Source of the DNA: Bacteroidales bacterium
GTDB taxonomy: Bacteria > Bacteroidota > Bacteroidia > Bacteroidales > WCHB1-69
DNA length: 64,000 nt
Assembly (NCBI GenBank): GCA_017535665.1
Contig: JAFXTS010000015.1
Span: 73,462 to 137,461, forward strand
Direction: 5' to 3'
This document shows, piece after piece, positions 45,301 to 52,588 of this stretch (positions within the stretch are counted from its first letter, which is position 1; each line of letters starts with the position of its first letter). The notes beneath the pieces are model-generated. The model was not told the origin of the DNA, did not search any database, and saw nothing but the letters and a program-made list of their open reading frames with translations. The translations under genes were made by a program, and so were the position numbers.

Positions 45301-46890
45301 ATGAAAAAGCAATTATTTTTAATCGGTCTTATCTTGACAGCTTTCATCGGCTATGTTCAGGCGCAGGATATCGATGATGAGATGGTAAAGCAAGACTCTA
45401 TGGTTGTTGATTCAGTTTGTCATCACCGCGTGTACATTCACTTAGGTGGTGCATTCATGAACGACATTCATCATCGCATCCCTGGTCTTGATGGAGCCCG
45501 TTATGGCATCAAGAACGCAATGATGCACCCGTGTGCGCACACGATCGAATTGGGCTATACATACATGTTCAATGAACATTGGGGCCTGGGTCTGGGCGTT
45601 GGTTTCCAGCGTTTAGCCACCCGTACCAATATGAACATTAAGGGCGTCATTCGTGATTACGATGATCCTGAGTACAGTGCACAATCAGCACATGACACCA
45701 GATATGATTACCTCTTTGAAACGAAGAATATGATTGAGAAACAGGTAATCTATGCGGTGGAAGTTCCGCTCACTGCAGCTTGGGAATATCGTTTCAAACA
45801 AAATCCGAAGATTGGTCTTTATGCTCAACTCGGTCTTCGCGGCTGGTTCCCGGTTTACAACCGTTCTAAAGTTGTTGATGGTTCTATGATCACCACGGGT
45901 TATGATGATTATTATGATGTTCTTTGGGAACATGAGTATTGTGTGGGTCATGGCTTCGATAAATATCAAATTGAAGGTAACGGATCTGCTAAACTGAGAT
46001 GTTCCTTCGACCTTCAGGGTGATTTCGGTGCCATCTTTAGAATCAACAATAAAACTGACTTTTATGTTGGTCTTTATTGCACCTATGGTTTCCTCGATAT
46101 CCTTCCTAAGGCTGAAAACAGACACAATCTGTGCGAGCCCACCACCGACCCCAACAAGTTCACCTACAACGGACTTCTGGGTTCCAACTATGACATTTTG
46201 TATGATCAGGAAGTTCTCGCTCATTATCCTACCAGCACGGAGTCTAACACCACCAATGTTCTTCGTGAGGATGTGATTGGTAATTTCCATTGGCACAACC
46301 TCCAGGTGGGTGTTAAGGTCGGTTTCCACATCAATGCTTGCGGTCAGGTAGAGGATTCACCGCGTAAGAAGTTCTACAAGAAGATGACGGAAGCTGCTCA
46401 GAAGTATCTGGATGACACTTGCAACGCTTGCGATAGAAATACTGAATACATCTACATCGTTCCTTCTTGCCCCGACACCAAAGAGAATGGTGAAAAACTG
46501 ACCAAGAAAGAAGAGAAAGAGGTGAAATCTTTGGCCGAAGATCTCGAAAACATCAAGATTTTGTTCGATTTGGACAAGGATGTTCCGAAGATCAATGAAA
46601 GTGGTGACTTCATCGACAAAGCCGCTACAAAGCTCAAAAACAACTCGAAACTCGGCCTTGTGATTGAGGGTTACACCTGCAAGCTCGGACCTGAAGAGCA
46701 CAACCGCGACCTTGCTCAGAGAAGAGCAGAAAGCATCAAGCGTCTCTTTGTGGAAGAAAAGGGTGTTGATCCTTCACAGATTGAACTCCACACCTACACC
46801 AACGCTGATAAGGAGAATACGGATAACATCACTGATCCTTCATTAGAAGAACACAGAGCTGCTATCATCCGTATCAAAGTGATGGAGTAG
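45301..46890 (+). CDS. Outer-membrane protein with N-terminal barrel and C-terminal OmpA domain
   Basis: The start is set at ATG 45301, which begins a clear signal peptide (KKQLFLIGLILTAFIGYVQA, cleavage before QD). The frame is open further upstream, but that part overlaps the hairpin and has no export signal. The 529-residue product has an N-terminal region of alternating strands with porin-like Tyr/Gly patterns (about 30-345, e.g. HTIELGYTYMFNEHWGLGLGVGF), a short Cys-containing linker (CNACDRN), and a C-terminal OmpA-like domain (about 405-529) with ILFDLDKD, LVIEGYTC and NRDLAQRRAESIKRLF, the peptidoglycan-binding helix signature. It lies 84 bp behind the giant gene. A role as outer-membrane partner or wall anchor for that protein is inferred from position only. 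Confidence 0.87.
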   Translation: MKKQLFLIGLILTAFIGYVQAQDIDDEMVKQDSMVVDSVCHHRVYIHLGGAFMNDIHHRIPGLDGARYGIKNAMMHPCAHTIELGYTYMFNEHWGLGLGVGFQRLATRTNMNIKGVIRDYDDPEYSAQSAHDTRYDYLFETKNMIEKQVIYAVEVPLTAAWEYRFKQNPKIGLYAQLGLRGWFPVYNRSKVVDGSMITTGYDDYYDVLWEHEYCVGHGFDKYQIEGNGSAKLRCSFDLQGDFGAIFRINNKTDFYVGLYCTYGFLDILPKAENRHNLCEPTTDPNKFTYNGLLGSNYDILYDQEVLAHYPTSTESNTTNVLREDVIGNFHWHNLQVGVKVGFHINACGQVEDSPRKKFYKKMTEAAQKYLDDTCNACDRNTEYIYIVPSCPDTKENGEKLTKKEEKEVKSLAEDLENIKILFDLDKDVPKINESGDFIDKAATKLKNNSKLGLVIEGYTCKLGPEEHNRDLAQRRAESIKRLFVEEKGVDPSQIELHTYTNADKENTDNITDPSLEEHRAAIIRIKVME

Positions 46891-46909
46891 ATCTTAAGAG
46901 ATAAATTTT

Positions 46910-46937
46910 AAGGGTGGTCGAAAGATCACCCTTTTTT
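46910..46937 (+). terminator. Terminator after the OmpA-family gene
   Basis: Ten-bp arms (46910-46919 and 46924-46933, one G-T pair) closed by a GAAA tetraloop and followed by a run of T. It ends the giant-gene locus. Confidence 0.92.
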
Positions 46938-46978
46938 ATTGGGATGGAGTAGGGGAGAGAGGATGAATATTGTAAATC

Positions 46979-47470
46979 ATGAGTATGGGAAAAGATAAAA
47001 TCAACAAAACCAACGCCTGTCGCATTCTCGACCAGAAGAAGGTGGCTTACGAGCTGATACCTTACGTGGTGGATGAGAAAGATCTTGGCGCGCAGCATAT
47101 CGCCGACCAGTTAGGGGAAGATGTCCATCAGGTATTCAAAACATTGGTGCTAAAGGGCGACAAGACCGGTCATTTTGTCTGTGTGATTCCGGGCAATGAT
47201 GAGGTGGATTTGAAAAAAACGGCAAAGGTGACGGGCAACAAAAGTTGTGACCTTATTCCGATGAAAGAGCTGCTTCCTCTTACGGGTTATATAAGAGGTG
47301 GTTGCTCGCCGGTAGGGATGAAGAAGTCCTTTCCCACGTTTATACACGAAACGTGCCAGCTGTTTGATTACATCTATGTGAGTGCGGGTGTGCGGGGGCT
47401 ACAATTCAAACTCAACCCACAGCATCTGATTGACCTTATAGGCATGACGGTTGCTGAATTGACGGTGTAA
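46979..47470 (+). CDS. ybaK: YbaK/EbsC-family aminoacyl-tRNA deacylase (probable Cys-tRNA(Pro) deacylase)
   Basis: A 163-residue protein of the YbaK/ProX editing family, which hydrolyses mischarged Cys-tRNA(Pro) in trans. Family features: an N-terminal TNACRILDQKKVAYELIPY segment, VFKTLVLKGDKTGHFVCVIPG with the conserved KT(L)V Lys in the active site, DLKKTAKVTG, and the GYIRGGCSPVGMKK loop, followed by VSAGVRGLQFKLNP. Length and order are normal. Two in-frame ATGs six bases apart could both serve as start. It is a single gene between a terminator and the convergent minus-strand operon, whose last stop is 22 bp away. Confidence 0.93.
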   Translation: MSMGKDKINKTNACRILDQKKVAYELIPYVVDEKDLGAQHIADQLGEDVHQVFKTLVLKGDKTGHFVCVIPGNDEVDLKKTAKVTGNKSCDLIPMKELLPLTGYIRGGCSPVGMKKSFPTFIHETCQLFDYIYVSAGVRGLQFKLNPQHLIDLIGMTVAELTV

Positions 47471-47492
47471 TGCAGGCAGCGCAAGCTCTCTT

Positions 47493-48626
47493 CTACACAA
47501 ACAGTCGTTCGTAGTTGATGACGGGGTTGGCGTAGATGCCGAGGAAAATCTCGCGCAGTTCGCTCGGGTCGCCGACCAGCGAGGACAGACCTTGCTCCAT
47601 GTACTCCACAAATTGGTCCATCTCCTCTTGTGTGTATTGGTCTTTGTACCGGTAAGTTTGGTTTAGAAGTTCGTAAGCAATGTAGTTGGTGGGCCATAAC
47701 TTGTAGTTGAGATATACCCTCTTGTCGATGATTCCAGCCAAATGCTGGAACTTTTTATTCCGCTCGAAATGGTCGCAAAATTTGAGGTCATCGATAGTGA
47801 TGGCTGGTGCGATGGCGAAATGGATGTGTCCTTTGAACTGCTTGATGCCGTGGAGGATGCTGTTCAAATCCTCGCCAGGTTCCTTCTCGTATTTTTGGTA
47901 TCGCGAGATGAAAATCTCCTGCGTTTTCATAAAGTCGCAGGGTTCATATTCGTACGACACCACCATAGGGGTGATGTTGAGTTCCGACAGGTTGTCCACG
48001 AACTCCTTTTCGCTGCTCAAGGCAAACATCTTGAGCACCGCCATATCGGTCTTATCGTCGCCGTCTTTGGTTCTTCCGTTGCGTTGGGCAATCCAGACGG
48101 ACTGTTGTTTTTCGGTGACTGCGTAGCGCATATAGGAGGAAACGTGCATGGAGTTCTGGTAGAAGTCGCGGATATGGCCGCCCCGCATGATGCGGAACAT
48201 CTTGTTCATCTTGCCGATATCCACCACCAGTTCGCCCTCCATCAGATTGCTGCCAAAGGTGATTTCAGTGGTTTCAATACCATTGTCGAAAAGAAGCGTT
48301 TGCAAGATGGCGGCATCCAGCAGGATGTCGCGGTGGTTGGAGATGAACATCCGTTTTCGTCCATCCTTGAGTGTTTCGAAGCCGCTGTTTGTGAGGCCGT
48401 TGGAGGTTTTTTCTATAATGGAACGGATGGCCGGATACATGATGGTGATTTGGAAATCGTATACGCTGCGGAAGTTGCGGAACAGCTGTTGAATCTCTTC
48501 TACTTTCTTCCCGGGGAATAGGTAGTTGACGATGGCCGGCAGGTATGGGCTGTCTGCTACGCGCTGTGCCGCCGCAGGGATTTCGGCATCATTGTATGGA
48601 CGGATTTCATCATAATTTTGTTTCAT
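47493..48626 (-). CDS. Acyltransferase of the glycerol-phosphate/lysophospholipid type
   Basis: A 377-residue protein with a PlsB/PlsC-like acyltransferase core. The motif FISNHRDILLD (about residues 93-103) provides the catalytic His, with six positions to the aligned Asp rather than the usual HX4D spacing. Downstream are a GSNLM segment, MRGGHIRDFYQ, and WIAQRNGRTKDGDD, which corresponds to the glycerol-phosphate-binding block. No membrane segment is predicted, unlike many PlsC enzymes. It is expected to transfer a fatty acyl group to a phospholipid precursor or related alcohol. The gene is the last of the minus-strand operon, 6 bp after a PaaK-like ligase, suggesting both act on the same acyl substrate pool; this is inference. 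Confidence 0.82.
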   Translation of the reverse strand: MKQNYDEIRPYNDAEIPAAAQRVADSPYLPAIVNYLFPGKKVEEIQQLFRNFRSVYDFQITIMYPAIRSIIEKTSNGLTNSGFETLKDGRKRMFISNHRDILLDAAILQTLLFDNGIETTEITFGSNLMEGELVVDIGKMNKMFRIMRGGHIRDFYQNSMHVSSYMRYAVTEKQQSVWIAQRNGRTKDGDDKTDMAVLKMFALSSEKEFVDNLSELNITPMVVSYEYEPCDFMKTQEIFISRYQKYEKEPGEDLNSILHGIKQFKGHIHFAIAPAITIDDLKFCDHFERNKKFQHLAGIIDKRVYLNYKLWPTNYIAYELLNQTYRYKDQYTQEEMDQFVEYMEQGLSSLVGDPSELREIFLGIYANPVINYERLFV

Positions 48627-48632
48627 GGCAGT

Positions 48633-49928
48633 TTATTTGCGATTATCAATGAATTTGATGGGCTTTCTCTTCATCTCTGGAAATTGGATGGCCCGAATGT
48701 GGTCGATGCTGTCGTAGCGAATGTCGGGGGCCACGCGTAGGCGGGCGCGGAAGCGGTCTTTGAGGTCTTTGGTCATCTCCTCTTCATCGGTGCGGTTGCA
48801 GCCCACGATGACGGTCACGCTGTCGGTGCCAATCTCGTTGGAGTTCACCTCTACGATGTAATTCTCCACATATTCCACATTATCCAACACATCGAAAATG
48901 GTGGCCGGATAAAGGGTAGTGCCCTTGAGTTTGATCATCTGGTTTTTCCGGCCGATGATGGGGCTGATACGCATGGTGGTGCGGCCGCATGAGCAAGGCT
49001 CGTAATGGAACTGCGCGATGTCGCCCGTCTTGAAGCGCAACAGCGGCATTCCTTCCACACCGAGGGTGGTAACGGTCAGCTCGCCAATCTCTCCTTCGGC
49101 TGCAGGGTTATCGTTTTCATCCAGTAACTCACAGATTATCAGTTCAGGATGGTGATGTCCGCCCTTGCCTGCTTCGCACTCGCAGAAGGTGGTACCCATC
49201 TCGGTGGAGGCATAGGTGGAGTAGAGGTCGATATCCCATTTCTCTTTGATCCGTGCGCCCAGCAGGTTCAATGAGAAGTCCTGGTTGCGAAGATTCTCGC
49301 CGATACAAACCGCTTTTTTGATGGAACTGTTGCGGTAGTCGATGCCGTTTTTCTCCGCGTATTGGATGATTTTCAAGATGAAGGAGGGTACGCAGATGAT
49401 GGCGTCGGGTTTCATGCGGCGGATGGTGTCCCACTGGAGTTCGGGGATTCCGTTGCCTACACGAATCACGCTGGCTCCCATCTTCACGATGCCGAGGAAG
49501 TAGGCGAGTCCGGCCATGAAGCGCTTGTCGATGGTGGTCATCAGCTGGTAGATTTCGCCGGGATGGCCTTGCGCGCAAGTGAACGAGATGGCCTCGTTGT
49601 ACGCAAGCCTGTCAAGGTCATGTTGCGTCATGGCGAAGGTGGTCGGGTCGCTCAGTGTGCCGGAAGTAGTGATATAATCCGCTATCTTGCTCTTTTCCAC
49701 GCAGAAAAAATCCTCATTGTGCAGTTGCAAATCCTCTTTCGTTGTCACGGGAATATGCTGCAAATCTTCCAAAGTTTTAATTTTGGAGATGTCAATATGA
49801 TTTTTCGAGAAAAGATTTTGGTAGAATTTGGAATGGGCTTTCAGATATTGTAAATTCTCACGCAATTTCTCCTCTTGAAATGCTTTGATGACTTCTCGCG
49901 GCTGGAATTCTATTTCAGGTTTGAACAT
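48633..49928 (-). CDS. Phenylacetate-CoA ligase-like adenylate-forming enzyme
   Basis: A 431-residue protein of the PaaK/CapK branch of the ANL superfamily, which activates carboxylic acids as adenylates. Visible features: the P-loop-like YITTSGTLSDPTTFAMT (about 85-101), YSTYASTEMG (adenine-site motif), GEIGELTVTTLGVEGMPLLRFKTGD (hinge-side Asp), CSCGRT, and a C-terminal ACT-like domain following IGRKNQMIKLKGTTLYP. The ATG at 49928 is used; an in-frame start further upstream overlaps a degraded palindrome. The acid substrate is unknown: phenylacetate catabolism genes are absent and the acyltransferase next door suggests a lipid or aryl/fatty acid role. Confidence 0.87.
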   Translation of the reverse strand: MFKPEIEFQPREVIKAFQEEKLRENLQYLKAHSKFYQNLFSKNHIDISKIKTLEDLQHIPVTTKEDLQLHNEDFFCVEKSKIADYITTSGTLSDPTTFAMTQHDLDRLAYNEAISFTCAQGHPGEIYQLMTTIDKRFMAGLAYFLGIVKMGASVIRVGNGIPELQWDTIRRMKPDAIICVPSFILKIIQYAEKNGIDYRNSSIKKAVCIGENLRNQDFSLNLLGARIKEKWDIDLYSTYASTEMGTTFCECEAGKGGHHHPELIICELLDENDNPAAEGEIGELTVTTLGVEGMPLLRFKTGDIAQFHYEPCSCGRTTMRISPIIGRKNQMIKLKGTTLYPATIFDVLDNVEYVENYIVEVNSNEIGTDSVTVIVGCNRTDEEEMTKDLKDRFRARLRVAPDIRYDSIDHIRAIQFPEMKRKPIKFIDNRK

Positions 49929-49940
49929 ATTAATTATGAT

Positions 49941-49963
49941 GTAGGGACGCAGGGTGTGCATCC
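49941..49963. repeat. Degraded palindromic element between ligase and esterase genes
   Basis: Begins GTAGGGACGCA and ends TGCATCC, with GGACGCA/TGCATCC arms pairing except at one position. It resembles the GTAGAGACG...CGTCTCTAC elements found inside dnaX in this window. It fills most of the 45-bp gap between two genes of the minus-strand operon. Confidence 0.45.
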
Positions 49964-49973
49964 AAATGATCTA

Positions 49974-50834
49974 TTACGGCAAAATATTGATTTCATGAAG
50001 CCATTCCACGAATTTGAAGCGCCATTGCGCGGCTTCAGGCGCCTTGCTCTCATCCATTCCATAGCCATGTCCTCCCGTATTGTACAGCAAAAACACGTGC
50101 TGGATGTGCTGTGCGGTGAGGGCGCGGTCGAGGTTGACGGAGTTCTGGTACATGACGACGGGGTCGTCAATGGCCGTCACTAAAAAGGTGGGTGGCATAT
50201 CGGCAGGAATCTGCAGTTCCAAGGAGTATTGGTCTTGTAGCTCTTTGGTGTAATGGCGGGTGAGTAGGTTGCGGCGTGAACGCTGGTGGGCGATGCTGTC
50301 CTGCATGGAGACCACGGGATAGACTGGCACCACAAAGTCGGGACGGTTGCTGTATTCGCACATGAGGCCGAGAGGGGCCAAGAAACAGGTGTCGTGATAA
50401 ACGCCGGACATGGTCACGAGGTGGCCGCCGGCCGAGAAGCCCATTGCCCCAATCTTGTGGGGGTCGATGTGCCAGCGTTCAGCATTAATGCGCAGAAGTT
50501 GGATGGCATGCTGCAGGTCTTGGATCATAGCAGGATGATGATACCCCTTATTGCCGGTACGATAGCGGAGCACGTAGGCGTTGATGCCCTGCGTGTTGAG
50601 CCATTCCGCCACACCAAAACCTTCGGTCTTGATGCCCATCAGATGGCTGTAGCTGCCACCCGGGCAAACGACAACCGCCACGCCCGTGTTGATAGAATCG
50701 GGAGCGGGGTAGCAAATCAACTGAGTGGGCCAAATCTTTTTAAGGGGTTTCCACAATTTAATAACTTGATGTTGCGCTACCAACCATCCCATTGAAAGAA
50801 GGCAAACGCAAAGAAGAAGTATTTTTCTCATCAT
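49974..50834 (-). CDS. Exported alpha/beta hydrolase, esterase/lipase-like
   Basis: A 286-residue protein with a signal peptide (MRKILLLCVCLLSMGWLVA, cleavage near AQ). The alpha/beta hydrolase fold shows the oxyanion loop VVVCPGGSYSHL (about 55-66), the nucleophile elbow GFSAGGH with Ser134, a late VTAIDD segment likely holding the acid residue, and NTGGHGYG with His256. This is the pattern of bacterial acetyl-xylan/feruloyl-type esterases and related BD-FAE lipases. It probably acts in the periplasm or at the surface on acetyl or short-chain esters. No other carbohydrate-active gene is near, so xylan specificity is not supported by context. It starts 30 bp after the small unknown gene. Confidence 0.88.
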   Translation of the reverse strand: MMRKILLLCVCLLSMGWLVAQHQVIKLWKPLKKIWPTQLICYPAPDSINTGVAVVVCPGGSYSHLMGIKTEGFGVAEWLNTQGINAYVLRYRTGNKGYHHPAMIQDLQHAIQLLRINAERWHIDPHKIGAMGFSAGGHLVTMSGVYHDTCFLAPLGLMCEYSNRPDFVVPVYPVVSMQDSIAHQRSRRNLLTRHYTKELQDQYSLELQIPADMPPTFLVTAIDDPVVMYQNSVNLDRALTAQHIQHVFLLYNTGGHGYGMDESKAPEAAQWRFKFVEWLHEINILP

Positions 50835-50864
50835 GATTCAGAAAAAAATCAAAATTGGGAAGCA

Positions 50865-51233
50865 CTACAGAAGTCTCCTAATCTCCTCTTGAGGCAACTG
50901 TTCGTATTGTAAATTCGTGGGTATTCCGTCTTGCAGGTCGAATGTCACGCGAAACATTTCCTCGTCATAAAACGATAATTTGGAGTTGGTGTTGGGGTTG
51001 CATTCGATATACATGATCTTATTGATATCCAATTTCTTGGCATCACAAATTTGCTTAATAAGAGATCCTCCGGCGTAAGTGATGGAGGTGCCGGGGTTAT
51101 CCTGATACAATTCGGTGGTGAGAATAATGGTAAGGTCATCAAGGGGAATCATCTTCAACCCACATTTTGAGGGCATGTCCCATTGACCGGCAAAATCAAA
51201 AATCTCATCAAAATACTTGTCGTCAACTTTCAT
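50865..51233 (-). CDS. Conserved hypothetical protein, 122 aa
   Basis: A small soluble acidic protein with no signal peptide or membrane segment. Alternating alpha/beta structure is suggested: DEIFDFAGQWDMP, LDDLTIILTTELYQDNPGTSITY, ISTKIMYIECNP-like strand (KIMYIECNPNTNSKLSFYD), and VTFDLQDGIPTNLQYEQ. No known motif was recognised. It lies between a radical SAM gene (24 bp upstream) and the esterase gene (30 bp downstream) and is probably cotranscribed with them. Confidence 0.75.
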   Translation of the reverse strand: MKVDDKYFDEIFDFAGQWDMPSKCGLKMIPLDDLTIILTTELYQDNPGTSITYAGGSLIKQICDAKKLDINKIMYIECNPNTNSKLSFYDEEMFRVTFDLQDGIPTNLQYEQLPQEEIRRLL

Positions 51234-51257
51234 GGTAATATTTTGATTTTAAGATTA

Positions 51258-52547
51258 TTAGCGAAGGTTAACTTTAGAAGCGGAGCGATCCACATCCTTA
51301 CCGAAGGTTTTGTTGGCTAACTTGCGGTTGCGAGGACGATAGGTGCCATCTTGCATCTCACGAAGCACCACGTTGGTGAACAGCTTGAACATTTTTTCTT
51401 CCTGAGTCTCATCCTGATAGAAGGATTTCCAAGCATATTCATACAACTCTTGCAAACGCTCTGGCGACATGTGTTTGGGCTGGTACACCACCTGTCCGGC
51501 GTTGTAATGGTCCCAGTCGTGGTCGAAGATACGGCCTTGTCGCATCAAGTCATCGTAGGCTTTGGTGTGCGGGAAGGGAGCCAGAACGGTAAATTCAGCA
51601 AGGTCCAAATCTATTTTGAGGAGAAAGTCAATCAGGCGAAGGATGTCATCTTCGGTCTGGTTGTCAAGACCTAAAAGGATGGTTCCTTCCACGCCGATAC
51701 CGTAGTCGTGGTAGCGTTTCACGCGCTCCTTGATATAGTCGGAGGTGTCGTACACGGCTTGATAAACGTACCATGCGCCTGCCTGCGCGGCCAGATCCAG
51801 CACTTCGGGCTTGTCTTCAATGGTATGGCTGATCCATTTTTTCTTCAGCGGAATCATCTCGCGGAAGAGGTCCATCTCCCATTCTGTACACTGGGCCAAT
51901 GAGTTATCTACGATGAAGAGACGGTTGTTGTCGATGGTCTCGAGTTCTTCAATGGCTTTTTCCACCGGACGGGGGCGGAAGCAGCGGCCTCCGAGGTAGG
52001 AGACGGCGCAGGGGTAGCAGCTGAACTTGCAGCCGCGGGAGGCGTGGAACAGGTCCACCATTTGCACACCCTTGTGGTTATAAAGTTCCCGTTTGTAGAG
52101 GTCGCGGCGGGCGGGACCCACCAGTTCGATCGGGGGCTGTTTGCCCATAAAGTTATAGACCTTTTTTAGTTGGCCTTTTCTTAAATCATCAAAAACCTGC
52201 TCCTGTCTTCCTTCGGCTTCGCCCAAGAAGATGCTGTCGGCATGGAGCAGTGTCTCCTCGGCATGGAGCATGGTGGAGATACCGCCGAACATCACCTTCT
52301 TGCCTCTGCGGCGGTATTCGTCGGCGATAGCCCATCCGCGTTTTACCTGCGTAGAGAGCATCATGGAGATGGCCACCGCATCGCATTCTTCATCAAAATT
52401 CAAATCCTCCACGTTTTCATCTGTAAATGAGACGTCCACATATTCAGGCAGGGTGGCGGCATAAACCACCGGTCCGTGAGGAGGTAATGTAAAGGTGGTC
52501 TGACCAGGTAGTTTTTTCCACTTGGGATATATTAATTTGAGTTTCAT
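51258..52547 (-). CDS. Radical SAM protein with B12-binding-like N-terminal domain
   Basis: A 429-residue protein. The radical SAM cluster motif is C173-KFS-C177-YP-C180 (CX3CX2C), preceded by the typical HASRG. An N-terminal Rossmann-like region (about 1-125) with AISMMLSTQVKRGWAIADEYRRRG and VMFGGISTMLHAEETL resembles the cobalamin-binding domain of B12-binding radical SAM proteins; the DxHxxG cobalamin motif is not visible, so binding may be base-off without His or lost. The TIM-barrel part contains LFIVDNSL and GVEGTILLGLDNQTEDDI (conserved late strand). The substrate is unknown. It lies 41 bp downstream of mutB, a B12 enzyme, and is probably cotranscribed with it. Confidence 0.88.
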   Translation of the reverse strand: MKLKLIYPKWKKLPGQTTFTLPPHGPVVYAATLPEYVDVSFTDENVEDLNFDEECDAVAISMMLSTQVKRGWAIADEYRRRGKKVMFGGISTMLHAEETLLHADSIFLGEAEGRQEQVFDDLRKGQLKKVYNFMGKQPPIELVGPARRDLYKRELYNHKGVQMVDLFHASRGCKFSCYPCAVSYLGGRCFRPRPVEKAIEELETIDNNRLFIVDNSLAQCTEWEMDLFREMIPLKKKWISHTIEDKPEVLDLAAQAGAWYVYQAVYDTSDYIKERVKRYHDYGIGVEGTILLGLDNQTEDDILRLIDFLLKIDLDLAEFTVLAPFPHTKAYDDLMRQGRIFDHDWDHYNAGQVVYQPKHMSPERLQELYEYAWKSFYQDETQEEKMFKLFTNVVLREMQDGTYRPRNRKLANKTFGKDVDRSASKVNLR

Positions 52548-52588
52548 ATCTCAATGATTTTTAAATGTATAGAAAAGAAAACGCGACC

